The position numbers were made by a program, and so were the translations under genes. A stretch of 64,000 bases of DNA from Atherix ibis (Eukaryota > Arthropoda > Insecta > Diptera > Athericidae): assembly GCA_958298945.1 (NCBI GenBank), contig OY282608.1:73332806-73396805 (forward strand), read 5' to 3'. The notes beneath the pieces were generated by a model. It ran no database searches, was not told the DNA's origin, and was given only the letters and a program-made list of their open reading frames with translations. Positions 25,743 through 39,500 of this stretch are shown here, in pieces (position 1 is the first letter of the stretch; every line of letters begins with the position of its first letter).

Positions 25743-28700
25743 ACGAACAAACCTACAAACTAACAAACCAACAAGCCAACAAACGAACAAACAAACAAAC
25801 CAAAAAACCAACAAACCAACAAGCCAACAAACGAACAAACCAACAAACAAACAAACCAAGAAACCAACAAACCAACAAACCAACAAGCCAACAAGCCAAC
25901 AAACCAACAAACGAGCAAACCAACAAACGAAAAAAACCAACAAACCAACAAACCAACAAACCAACAAACCAACAAGCCAAGAAACCAACAAACCAACAGA
26001 CGAACAAACGAACAAACCAATAAACCAACAAACCAACAAACGAACAAACCAACAAACCAAGAAACCACCAAACCAACAAACCAAAAAAACAAACAAACCA
26101 ACAAACCAACAAACCAACAAACCAACAAACCAGCAAGCCAACAAACCAAAAAACCAAAAAAACAACAAACCAACAAACCAACAAACCAACAAGCCAACAA
26201 GCCAACAAACCAACATTCCAACAAACGAACAAACCAACAAACCAACAAGCCAACAAACCAACAAACGGACAAACCAACAAACCAACAAACCAACAAACTA
26301 ACAAACCAACAAGCCAACAAACCAATAAAGCAACAAACCAACAACACAACAAACCAACAAACGAACAAACCAACAAACCAACAAACGAACAAACCAACAA
26401 ACCAAGTAACGAAAAAACCAACAAACCAACAAAGCAACAAGCCGACAAGCCAACAAACCAACAAACCAACAAACCAACAACACAACAAACCAACAAACGA
26501 ACAAACCAACAAACCAACAAACGAACAAACCAACAAACCAAGTAACGAAAAAACCAACAAACCAACAAACCAACAAGCCAACAAACCAACAAGCCATTAA
26601 GCCAACAAACCAACAAACTAACAAACCAACAAACCAACAATCCAACAATCCAACAAGCCAACAAGCCAAAAAACCAACAAACCAACAAACCAACAAACCA
26701 AAAAACCAACAAACGAACAAACCAACAAACCAACAAACCAACAAACCAACAAACCAACAAACCAACAAACCAACAAACCAACAAACCAACAAACCAACAA
26801 ACCAACAAACCAACAAACCAACAAACCAAGAAACCAACAAACCAACAAACCAACAAACCAACAAACCAACAAACCAACAAACCAACAAACCAACAAGCCA
26901 ACAAGCCAACAAACTAACAAGACAACAAACGAGCAAACCAACAAACAAACAAACAAACAAACCAACAAACCAACAAACCGACAAACCAACAAACCAACCA
27001 ACCAACAAGCCAATAAACCAACAAAACCAACAAACAAACAAAACAACAAACCAAGTAACCAACAAACCAACAAACCAACAAGCCAACAAAAGAACAAACG
27101 AACAAACCAACAAACGAACAAACAAACAAACCAACAAACAAACAAACCAACAAACGCACAAACGAACACACCAACAAATCAACAAACGAACAAACCAACA
27201 AACCAAAAAACCAACAAACCTAAAAACCAACAAACCAACAAACCAAAAAGCCAACAAGCCAACAAGCCAACAAGCCAACAAACCAACAGACCAACAAACC
27301 AACAAGCCAACAAGCCAACAAACCAACAAGCCAACAAAAGAACAAACGAACAAACCAACAAACTAACAAACGAATAAACCAACAAACCAACAAACCAACA
27401 AGCCAACAAACCAACAAACCAACAAACCAACAAGCCAACAAGCCAACAAACCAACAAGCCAACAAAAGAACAAACGAACAAACCAACAAACTAACAAACG
27501 AATAAACCAACAAACCAACAAACCAACAAGCCAACAAACCAACAAACCAACAAACCAACAAACGAACAAACCAACAAACCAACAAACGAACAAACCAACA
27601 AGCCAACAAACTAACAAACCAACAAACGAACAAACCAAGACACCAAGAAACCAAGAAACAAACAAACCAACAAGCCAACAAACCAAAAAACTAACAAACC
27701 AACAAGCCAACAAACCAACAAACGAACAAACTAACAAACGAACAAACCAACAAATCATCAAACCAACAAACCGACAAGCCAACAAACTAACAAACCAACA
27801 AACCAACAAACGAACAAACTAACAAACCAACAAGCCAACAAACGAACAAACCAACAAACCAACAAACCAACAAACCAACAAACCGACAAGCCAACAAGCC
27901 AACAAACCAACATACGAACAAACCAACAAACGAACAAACCAACAAACCAACAAACCAACAAACCAACAAGCCAACAAACCAACAAACCAACAGACGAACA
28001 AACGAACAAACCAACAAACCAACAAACGAACAAACCACAAACCAACAAACCAACAAACGAACAAACCAACAAGCCAACAAGCCAAAAAACCAACAATCCA
28101 ACAAACCAACAAACCAACAAACGAACAAACCAACAAACCAACAAACAAACAAACCAAAAAACCAACAAACCAACAAACCATCAAACCAACAAACCAACAA
28201 ACCAACAAACCAACAAACCAACAAACCAACAAACCAACAAATCAACAAACGAACAAACCAACAAACCAACAAACGTACAAACCAACAAACCAACAAACCA
28301 ACAAACAAACAAACCAACAAACCAATAAGCCAACAAGCCAACAAACCAACAAACGAACAAACCAACAAACCAACAAACCAACAAACAAACAAACCAACAA
28401 ACCAACAAACCAACAAACGAACAAACCAACAAACGAACAAACCAACAAACCAACAAGCCAACAAACGAACAAACCAACAAACCAACAAACCAACAAGCCA
28501 ACAAACCAACAAACCAACAAACCAACAAGCCAACAAGCCAGCAAACCAACTGGCCAACAAACGAACAAACCAACAAACAAACAAACCAACAAACCGACAA
28601 CCCAACAAACCAACAAACGAGCAAACCAACAATCCAACAAACGAACAAAGCAACAAACCAAGTAACCGAAAAACCAACAAATGAACAAACCAACAAACCA

Positions 28701-29008
28701 ACAAACAAACAAACCAGCAAACCAACAAACCAACAAACCAACAAACACACAAACCAACAAACCAACAAACCAACAAGCCAACAAGCCAACAAATTAACAA
28801 GCCAACAAACGAACAAACCAACAAACAAACAAACCAACAAACCAACAAACCAACAAACCAACAAACCAACAAACCAACAAACCAACAAACCAACAAACAA
28901 ACAAACCAATAAACCAACAAGCCAACAAGCCAACAAACCAGCAAGCCAACAAACGAACAAACCAACAAACCAACAAACCAACAAGCAAACAAACCAACAA
29001 ACCAACAA
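25743..29008. repeat. 3482-bp higher-order unit C, copy 2
   Basis: This is the second, nearly identical copy of unit C, 200 bp shorter because it lacks the internal duplication. It diverges from C1 near 29,008, where C1 continues CAAACAAACC and this copy has CAAATAAACC. It contains the 136-bp pair (26343-26614), CCTAAAAACC near 27,219, the paired 128-bp sub-repeat and the TGGCCA module at 28551. Confidence 0.9.
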
Positions 29009-30407
29009 ACAAATAAACCAACAAACCAACAAACAAACAAACCAACAAACAAATAAACCAACAAACCAACAAACAAACAAAAAAAAAACCAACAAGCCAA
29101 CAAGCCAACTAACCAACAAGCCGACAAACCAACAAATCAACAAACCAACAAACCAACAAACCAACAAACGTACAAACCAACAAACCAACAAACCAACAAA
29201 CAAACAAACCAACAAACCAATAAGCCAACAAGCCAACAAACCAACAAACGAACAAACCAACAAACCAACAAACCAACAAACCAACAAACCAACAAACGAA
29301 CAAACTAACAAACCAACAAGCCAACAAACGAACAAACCAACAAACCAACAAACCAACAAACCAACAAACCGACAAGCCAACAAGCCAACAAACCAACAAA
29401 CGAACAAACCAACAAACGAACAAACCAACAAACCAACAAACGAACAAACCACAAACCAACAAACCAACAAACCAACAAACCAACAAGCCAACAAGCGAAA
29501 AAACCAACAATCCAACAAACCAACAAACCAACAAACGAACAAACCAACAAACCAACAAACAAACAAACCAAAAAACCAACAAACCAACAAACCATCAAAC
29601 CAACAAACCAACAAACCAACAAACCAACAAACCAACAAACCAACAAACCAACAAACCAACAAATCAACAAACCAACAAACCAACAAACCAACAAACGTAC
29701 AAACCAACAAACCAACAAACCAACAAACAAACAAACCAACAAACCAATAAGCCAACAAGCCAACAAACCAACAAACGAACAAACCAACAAACCAACAAAC
29801 CAACAAACAAACAAACCAACAAACCAACAAACCAACAAACGAACAAACCAACAAACGAACAAACCAACAAACCAACAAGCCAACAAATGAACAAACCAAC
29901 AAACCAACAAACCAACAAGCCAACAAACCAACAAACCAACAAACCAACAAGCCAACAAGCCAGCAAACCAACTGGCCAACAAACGAACAAACCAACAAAC
30001 AAACAAACCAACAAACCGACAACCCAACAAACCAACAAACGAGCAAACCAACAATCCAACAAACGAACAAAGCAACAAACCAAGTAACCGAAAAACCAAC
30101 AAATGAACAAACCAACAAACCAACAAACAAACAAACCAGCAAACCAACAAACCAACAAACCAACAAACACACAAACCAACAAACCAACAAACCAACAAGC
30201 CAACAAGCCAACAAATTAACAAGCCAACAAACGAACAAACCAACAAACAAACAAACGAACAAACCAACAAACCAACAAACCAACAAGCAAACAAACCAAC
30301 AAACCAACAAACAAATAAACCAACAAACCAACAAACAAACAAACCAACAAACAAATAAACCAACAAACCAACAAACAAACAAAAAAAAAACCAACAAGCC
30401 AACAAGC
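29009..30407. repeat. Duplicated C tail with TGGCCA module
   Basis: About 29.44-30.25 kb repeats 28.03-28.83 kb at offsets of 1414-1422 bp (TGGCCA 28551 to 29973, ATTAAC 28793 to 30215). A10 plus CAACTAACC occurs near its start (CAACTAACC at 29106) and again at its end (30408), 1302 bp apart, bracketing the duplicated tail. The block supplies the extra length separating C2 from D2. Confidence 0.75.
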
Positions 30408-32755
30408 CAACTAACCAACAAGCCGACAAACCAACAAACAAACAAACCAACAAACGAACAAACCAACAAATCAACAAACAAACAAGCCAACAAACGAACA
30501 AACCAACAAAACAACAAACCAAGAAACCAACAAACCAACAAGCCAACAAACGAACAAACCGACAAACAAACAAACCAAGAAAGCAACAAACCAACAAACC
30601 AACAAGCCAACAAGCCAACAATCCAACAAACGAACAAACCAACAAACCAACAAGCCAACAAACCAATAGATGAACAAACGGACAAACCAACAAACCAACA
30701 AACCAACAAACCAACATACCAACAAACGAACAAACCAACAAACCAACAAACCAACAAACCAAAAACGAACAAACGAACAAAGCAACAAACCAATAAACCA
30801 ACAAGCCAACAAACCAACAAACCAACAAACCAACAAACCAACAAACGAACAAACCAACAAACCAACAAACCAACAAACCAACAAACCAACAAACCAACAA
30901 ACCAACAAACCAACAAACCAACAAGCCAACAAGCCAACAAACCAACAAACCAACAAACGAACAAACGAACAAACCAACAAACCAACAAACCAACAAACGA
31001 ACAAACGAACAAACCAACAAACCAACAAACCAACAAACCAACAAGCCGAAAAACGAACAAACGAACAAGCCAACAAACCAACAAACGAACAAACCAACAA
31101 ACCAACAAACCAAAAAACCAACAAACCAAAAAACCAACAAGCCAACAAACCAACAAGGCAACAAACCAACAAACCAACAAACCAACAAACCAACAAGCCA
31201 ACAAACCAATAAACCAACAAAAAATAAACCAACAAGAAAACAAACCAACAAACAAATAAACCAAGAAACCAACAAACCAACAAGCCAACAAACGAACAAA
31301 CCAACAAACAAACAAACCAAGAAAGCAACAAACCAACAAACCAACAAGCCAACAAGCCAACAAGCCAACAAACCAACAAACGACCAAACCAAAAAACGAA
31401 CAAACCAACAAACCAACAAACCAACAAGCCAACAAACCAATAGATGAACAAACGGACAAACCAACAAACCAACAAACCAGCAAACCAACAAACCAACAAA
31501 CCAACAAACGAACAAACCAACAAACCAACAAACCGAAAAACCAACAAACCAAAAACGAACAAACGAACAAAGCAACAAACCAATAAACCAACAAGCCAAC
31601 AAGCCAACAAACCAACAAACCAACAAACCAACAAACCAACAAACCAACAAACGAACAAACCAACAAACCAACAAACCAATAAACCAACAAACCAACAAAC
31701 CAACAAGCCAACAAGCCAACAAACCAACAAAACAACAAACGAACAATCGAACAAACCAACAAACCAACAAACCAACGAACGAACAAACCAATAAACCAAC
31801 AAACCAACAAGCCAAAAAACGAACAAACGAACAAGCCAACAAACCAACAAACGAACAAACCAACAAACCAACAAACCAAAAAACCAACAAACCAACAAAC
31901 CAAAAAACCAACAAGCCAACAAACCAACAAGGCAACAAACCACCAAAACCAACAAACCAACAAACAAACAAACCAAGTAACCAACAAATAAACAAAACAA
32001 CAAACCAACAAACCAAAAAACCAAGAAACCAACAAGCCAACAAACCAACAAGCCAACAAACCAACAAGCCAACAAGCCAACAAACCAACAAACCAACAAA
32101 CCAACAAACCAACAAACCAACAAACCAACAAGCCAACAAACGAACAAACCAACAAACAAACAAACCAACAAACTAACAAAACAACAAACCAACAAACAAA
32201 CAAACCAACAAACTAACAAAACAACAAACCAACAAACCAACAAACCAACAAACCAACAAACCAACAAACCAACAAGCCAACAAGCCAACAAACTAACAAG
32301 ACAAGAAACGAGCAAACCAACAAACAAACAAAATAACAAACCAACAAACCAACAAACTAACAAACCAACAAACCAACAAACAAACAAACCAACAAACCAA
32401 CAAACCAATAAACCAACAAGCCAACAAACCAACAAGCCAACAAACCAATAAACCAACAAAAAATAAACCAACAAACCAACAAACCAACAAACAAATAAAC
32501 CAACAAACCAACAAACCAACAAACAAACAAACCAACAAACCAACAAGCCAACAAACCGACAAACCAGCAAGCCAACAAACGAACACACCAACAAACCAAC
32601 AAACCAACAAACCAACAAGTCAACAAACCAACGAACCAACAAACAAATAAGCGAACAAACCAACAAACTAATAACAAATAAACCAACAAACCAACAAACC
32701 AAAAAACCAACAAGCCAACAAGCCAACAAACCAACAAGCCAACAAACCAACAAAC
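30408..32755. repeat. Block D, copy 2
   Basis: The order of marks is the same as in D1: CAACTAACC at 30408, TAGATGAACAAACGG with ATG at 30670 and 31444 (774 bp apart, 742 in D1), the AGTAACC/AAATAAAC region near 31,977 and CTAACAAGAC near 32,297. It leads again into a C-type start at 32.77 kb, which shows that D plus C repeats together as a larger unit. Confidence 0.78.
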
Positions 32756-34200
32756 AAACAAACCAACAAACGAACAAACCTACAAACTAACAAACCAACA
32801 AGCCAACAAACGAACAAACAAACAAACCAAAAAACCAACAAACCAACAAGCCAACAAACGAACAAACCAACAAACAAACATACCAAGAAACCAACAAACC
32901 AACAAACCAACAAGCCAACAAGCCAACAAACCAACAAACGAGCAAACCAACAAACGAACAAACCAACAAACCAACAAACCAACAAACCAACAAACCAACA
33001 AACCAACAAACCAACAAGCCAACAAACCAACAAACCAACAGACGAACAAACGAACAAACCAATAAACCAACAAACCAACAAACGAACAAACCAACAAACC
33101 AAGAAACCACCAAACCAACAAACCAAAAAACAAACAAACCAACAAACCAACAAACCAACAAACCAACAAACCAGCAAGCCAACAAACCAAAAAACCAAAA
33201 AAACAACAAACCAACAAACCAACAAACCAACAAGCCAACAAGCCAACAAACCAACATTCCAACAAACGAACAAACCAACAAACCAACAAGCCAACAAACC
33301 AACAAACGGACAAACCAACAAACCAACAAACCAACAAACCAACAAACCAACAAGCCAACAAACCAATAAAGCAACAAACGAACAAACCACCAAAACCAAC
33401 AAAACAACAAACAAACAAACCAACAAACCAAGTAACCAACAAATAAACAAAACAACAAACCAACAAACCAACAAACCAACAAGCCAACAAGCCAACAAAC
33501 CAACAAACCAACAAACCAACAACACAACAAACCAACAAACGAACAAACCAACAAACCAACAAACGAACAAACCAACAAACCAAGTAACGAAAAAACCAAC
33601 AAACCAACAAACCAACAAGCCAACAAACCAACAATCCATTAAGCCAACAAACCAACAAACTAACAAACCAACAAACCAACAATCCAACAATCCAACAAGC
33701 CAACAAGCCAAAAAACCAACAAACCAACAAACCAACAAACCAAAAAACCAACAAACGAACAAACAAACAAACCAACAAACCAACAAACCAACAAACCAAC
33801 AAACCAACAAACCAACAAACCAACAAACCAACAAACCAAGAAACCAACAAACCAACAAACCAACAACCCAACAAACCAACACACCAACAAACCAACAAAC
33901 CAACAAACCAACAAGCCAACAAACTAACAAGACAACAAACGAGCAAACCAACAAACAAACAAACAAACAAACCAACAACCCAACAAACCAACAAACCAAC
34001 AAACCAACAAACAAACAAACCAACAAACCAACAAACCAACAAACCAACAAACCAACAAACCAACAAACCAACAAACAAACAAACCAACAAACAAATAAAC
34101 CAACAAACCAACAAACAAACAAACCAACAAGCCAACAAGCCAACAAACCAGCAAGCCAACAAACGAACAAACCAACAACCCAACAAACCAACAAACCAAC
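32756..34200. repeat. Diverged third C start (C3)
   Basis: ACCTACAAAC recurs here 10,509 bp after its position in C1. The following marks (CCACCAAACC near 33,107, the CATTCC unit near 33,254, CGGACAAACC near 33,307) keep the C order. C3 has one copy rather than two of the 136-bp sub-repeat and includes an AGTAACCAACAAATAAAC segment near 33.43 kb not found at that place in C1 or C2. The 3' limit is uncertain because it grades into family E. Confidence 0.65.
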
Positions 34201-35387
34201 AAGTCAACAAACCAACAAAGCAACAAACAAATAATCGAACAAACCAACACACTAATAAACAAATAAACCAACAAACCAACAAACCAAAAAACCAATAAGC
34301 CAACAAGCCAACAAACCAACAAGCCAACAAACCAACAAACAAACAAACCAACAAGCCAACAAACCAACAAACAAACAAACCAACAAACCAACAAACCAAC
34401 AAACCAACAAACCAACAAGCCAACAAGCCAATAAACCAACAAACGAACAAACGAACAAACCAACAAGCCAACAAACCAACAAACGGACAAACCAACAAAC
34501 CAACAAACCAACAAACCAACAAACCAACAAGCTAACAAACCAATAAAGCAACAAACGAACAAACCACCAAAACCAACAAACCAACAAACAAACAAACCAA
34601 CAAACCAACAAACCAACAAGCCAACAAGCCAACAAACCAACAATCCAACAAACCAACAACCCAACAAACCAACAAACGAACAAACCAACAAACCAACAAA
34701 CGAACAAACCAACAAACCAAGTAACGAAAAAACCAACAAACCAACAAACCAACAAGCCAACAAACCAACAAGCCAACAAGCGAACAAACCAACAAACCAA
34801 CAAACCAACAAACCAACAATCCAACAAGCCAACAAGCCAAAAAACCAACAAACCAACAAACCAAAAAACCAACAAACGAACAAACCATCAAACCAACAAA
34901 CCAACAAACCAACAAACCAACAAACCAACAAACCAACAAACCAACAAACCAAGAAACCAACGAACCAACAAACCAACAAACTAACAAACCAACAAACCAA
35001 CAAACTAACAAGCCAACAAGCCAACAAACTAACAAGACAACAAACGAGCAAACCACCAAACAAACAAACAAACAAACCAACAAACCAACAAACCAACAAA
35101 CCAACAAACCAACAAACAAACAAACCAACAAACCAACAAACCAACAAACCAACAAACCAACAAACCAACAAGCCAACAAACCAATAAACCAACAAAAAAT
35201 AAACCAACAAAACCAACAAACCAACAAACAAATAAACCAACAAACCATCAAACCAACAACCAAACTAACCAACAAGCCAACAAGCCAACAAACCAGCAAG
35301 CCAACAAACGAACAAACCAACAAACCAACAAACCAACAAGTCAACAAACCAACCAACAAACTAACAAACAAACAAACCAACAAACCA

Positions 35388-36590
35388 AGTAACCAACAAA
35401 TAAACAAAACAACAAACCAACAAACCAACAAACCAACAAACCAACAAGCCAAAAAGCCAACAAACCAACAAGCCAACAAACCAACAACCCAACAAACCAA
35501 CAAACGGACAAACCAACAAACCAACAAACGAACAAACCAACAAACCAAGTAACGAAAAAACCAACAAACCAACAAACCAACAAGCAAACAAACCAACAAG
35601 CCAACAAGCCAACAAACCAACAAACCAACAAACCAACAAACCAACAATCCAACAAGCCAACAAGCCAAAAAACCAACAAACCAACAAACCAACAAACCAA
35701 AAAACCAACAAACGAACAAACCAACAAACCAACAAACCAACAAACCAACAAACCAACAAACCAACAAACCAACAAACCAACAAACCAACAAACCATCAAA
35801 CCAACAAACCAACAAACCAACAAACCAACAAACCAACAAACCAACAAACCAACAAACCAACAAACCAACAAACCAAGTAACCAACAAAAAAACAAAACAA
35901 CAAACCAACAAACCAACAAACCAATAAGCCAACAAGCCAACAAACCAACAAGCCAACAAACCAACAACCCAACAAACCAACAAACGAACAAACCAACAAA
36001 CCAACAAACGAACAAACCAACAAACCAAGTAACGAAAAAACCAACAAACCAACAAACCAACAAGCCAACAAACCAACAAGCCAACAAGCCAACAAACCAA
36101 CAAACCAACGAACCAACAATCCAACAAGCCAACAAGCCAAAAAACCAACAAACCAACAAACCAACAAACCAACAAACCAAAAAACCAACAAACGAACAAA
36201 CCAACAAACCATTAAACCAACAAACCAACAAACCAACAAACCAACAAACCAACAAACCAACAAACCAACAAACCATCAAACCAACAAACCAACAAACCAA
36301 CAAACCAACAAACCAACAAACCAACAAACCAACAAACCAACAAACCAACAAACCAAGTAACCAACAAAAAAACAAAACAACAAACCAACAAACCAACAAA
36401 CCAATAAGCCAACAAGCCAACAAACCAACAAGCCAACAAACCAACAACCCAACAAACCAACAAACGAACAAACCAACAAACCAACAAACGAACAAACCAA
36501 CAAACCAAGTAACGAAAAAACCAACAAACCAACAAACCAACAAGCCAACAAACCAACAAGCCAACAAGCCAACAAACCAACAAACCAAGA
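35388..36590. repeat. 480-bp sub-repeat, two full copies and a partial third
   Basis: AGTAACC marks are at 35388, 35876 and 36356 (488 and 480 bp apart), and AGTAACG marks at 35548, 36028 and 36508 (480 bp each). Positions 35,881-36,060 and 36,361-36,540 are identical base for base. Similarity is lost after about 36,590. A CCATCAAACC versus CCATTAAACC difference helps date the copies. The spacing is 60 units of 8 bp. Confidence 0.88.
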
Positions 36591-39500
36591 AACCAAGAAA
36601 CCAACATACCAACAAACCAACAAACCAACAAACCAACAAACCAACAAACCAACAAACCAACAAACCAACAAGCCAACAAACTAACAAGACAACAAACGAG
36701 CAAACCAACAAACAAACAAACAAACAAACCAACAAACCAACAAACCAACAAACCAACAAACAAACAAACCAACAAACCAACAAACCAACAAACCAACAAA
36801 CCAATAAACCAACAAAAAATAAACCAACAAACCAACAAACCAACAAACAAATAAACCAACAAACCAACAAACCAACAACCAAACAAACCAACAAGCCAAC
36901 AAGCCAACAAACCAGCAAGCCAACAAATGAACAAACCAACAAACCAACAAACCAACAAGTCAACAAACCAACAAACCAACAAACAAATAATCGAACAAAC
37001 CAACAAACCAACAAACCAACAAACCAACAAACTAACAAGCCAACAAACCAACAAACCAACAGACGAACAAACGAACAAACCAATAAACCAACAAACCAAC
37101 AAACGAACAAACCAAGAAACCAAGAAACCACCAAACCAACAAACCAAAAAACAAACAAACCAAAAAACAAACAAACCAACAAACCAACAAACCAACAAAC
37201 CAACAAACCAACAAACCAGCAAGCCAACAAACAAAAAAACCAAAAAAACAACAAACCAACAAACCAACAAACCAACAAGCCAACAAGCCAACAAACCAAC
37301 AATCCAACAAACGAACAAACCAACAAACCAACAAGCCAACAAACCAACAAACGGACAAACCAACAAACCAACAAACCAACAAACCAACAAACCAACAAAT
37401 AAACAAGCCAACAAACCAACAAACCAACAGACGAACAAACGACCAAACCAATAAACCAACAAACCAACAAACGAACAAACCAACAAACCAAGAAACCACC
37501 AAACCAACAAACCAAAAAACAAACAAACCAACAAACCAACAAACCAACAAACCAACAAACCAGCAAGCCAACAAACCAAAACACCAAAAAAACAACAAAC
37601 CAACAAACCAACAAGCCAACAAGCCAACAAACCAACATTCCAACAAACGAACAAACCAACAAACCAACAAGCCAACAAACCAACAAACGGACAAACCAAC
37701 AAACCAACAAACCAACAAACCAACAAACCAACAAGCCAACAAACCAATAAAGCAACAAACGAACAAACCACCAAAACCAACAAAACAACAAACAAACAAA
37801 CCAACAAACCAAGTAACCAACAAATAAAAAAAACAACAAACCAACAAACCAACAAGCCAACAAGCCAACAAACCAACAAACCAACAAGCCAACAAGCCAA
37901 CAAACCAACAAACGAGCAAACCAACAAACGAACAAACCAACAAACCAACAAACCAACAAACCAACAAACCAACAAACCAACAAGCCAACAAACCAACAAA
38001 CCAACAGACGAACAAACGAACAAACCAATAAACCAACAAACCAACAAACGAACAAACCAACAAACCAAGAAACCACCAAACCAACAAACCAAAAAACAAA
38101 CAAACCAACAAACCAACAAACCAGCAAACCAGCAAGCCAACAAACCAAAAAACCAAAAAAACAACAAACCAACAAACCAACAACCAACAAGCCAACAAGC
38201 CAACAAACCAACATTCCAACAAACGAACAAACCAACAAACCAACAAGCCAACAAACCAACAAACGGACAAACCAACAAACCAACAAACCAACAAACCAAC
38301 AAACCAACAAACCAACAAACCAACAAACCAACAAGCCAACAAACCAACAAACCAACAAACCAACAAACCAACAAACCAAGAAACCAAGAAACCAAGAAAC
38401 CAACAAACCAACAAACCAACAAACCAACAAACCAACAAACCAACAAACCAACAAACCAACAAGCCAACAAACTAACAAGACAACAAACGAGCAAACCAAC
38501 AAACAAACAAACAAACAAACCAACAAACCAACAAACCAACAAACCAACAAACAAACAAACCAACAAACCAACAAACCAACAAACCAACAAACCAACAAGC
38601 CAACAAACCAATAAACCAACAAAAAATAAACCAACAAACCAACAAACCAACAAACAAATAAACCAACAAACCAACAAACCAACAACCAAACAAACCAACA
38701 AGCCAACAAGCCAACAAACCAGCAAGCCAAAAAAATGAACAAACCAACAAACCAACAAACCAACAAGTCAACAAACCAACAAACCAACAAACAAATAATC
38801 GAACAAACCAACAAACCAACAAACCAACAAACCAATAAGCCAACAAACCAACAAACCAACAGACGAACAAACAAACAAACCAATAAACCAACAAACCAAC
38901 AAACGAACAAACCAAGAAACCAAGAAACCACCAAACCAACAAACCAAAAAACAAACAAACCAACAAACCAACAAACCAACAAACCAACAAACCAGCAAGC
39001 CAACAAACAAAAAAACCAAAAAAACAACAAACCAACAAACCAACAAACCAACAAGCCAACAAGCCAACAAACCAACAATCCAACAAACGAACAAACGAAC
39101 AAACCAACAAGCCAACAAACCAACAAACGGACAAACCAACAAACCAACAAACCAACAAACCAACAAACCAACAAACCAACAAGCCAACAAACCAACAAAC
39201 CAACAGACGAACAAACGAACAAACCAATAAACCAACAAACCAACAAACGAACAAACCAACAAACCAAGAAACCACCAAACCAACAAACCAAAAAACAAAC
39301 AAACCAACAAACCAACAAACCAACAAACCAACAAACCAGCAAGCCAACAAACCAAAAAACCAAAAAAACAACAAACCAACAAACCAACAAACCAACAAGC
39401 CAACAAGCCAACAAACCAACAAACGAGCAAACCAACAAACGAACAAACCAACAAACCAACAAACCAACAAACCAACAAACCAACAAACCAACAAACCAAC

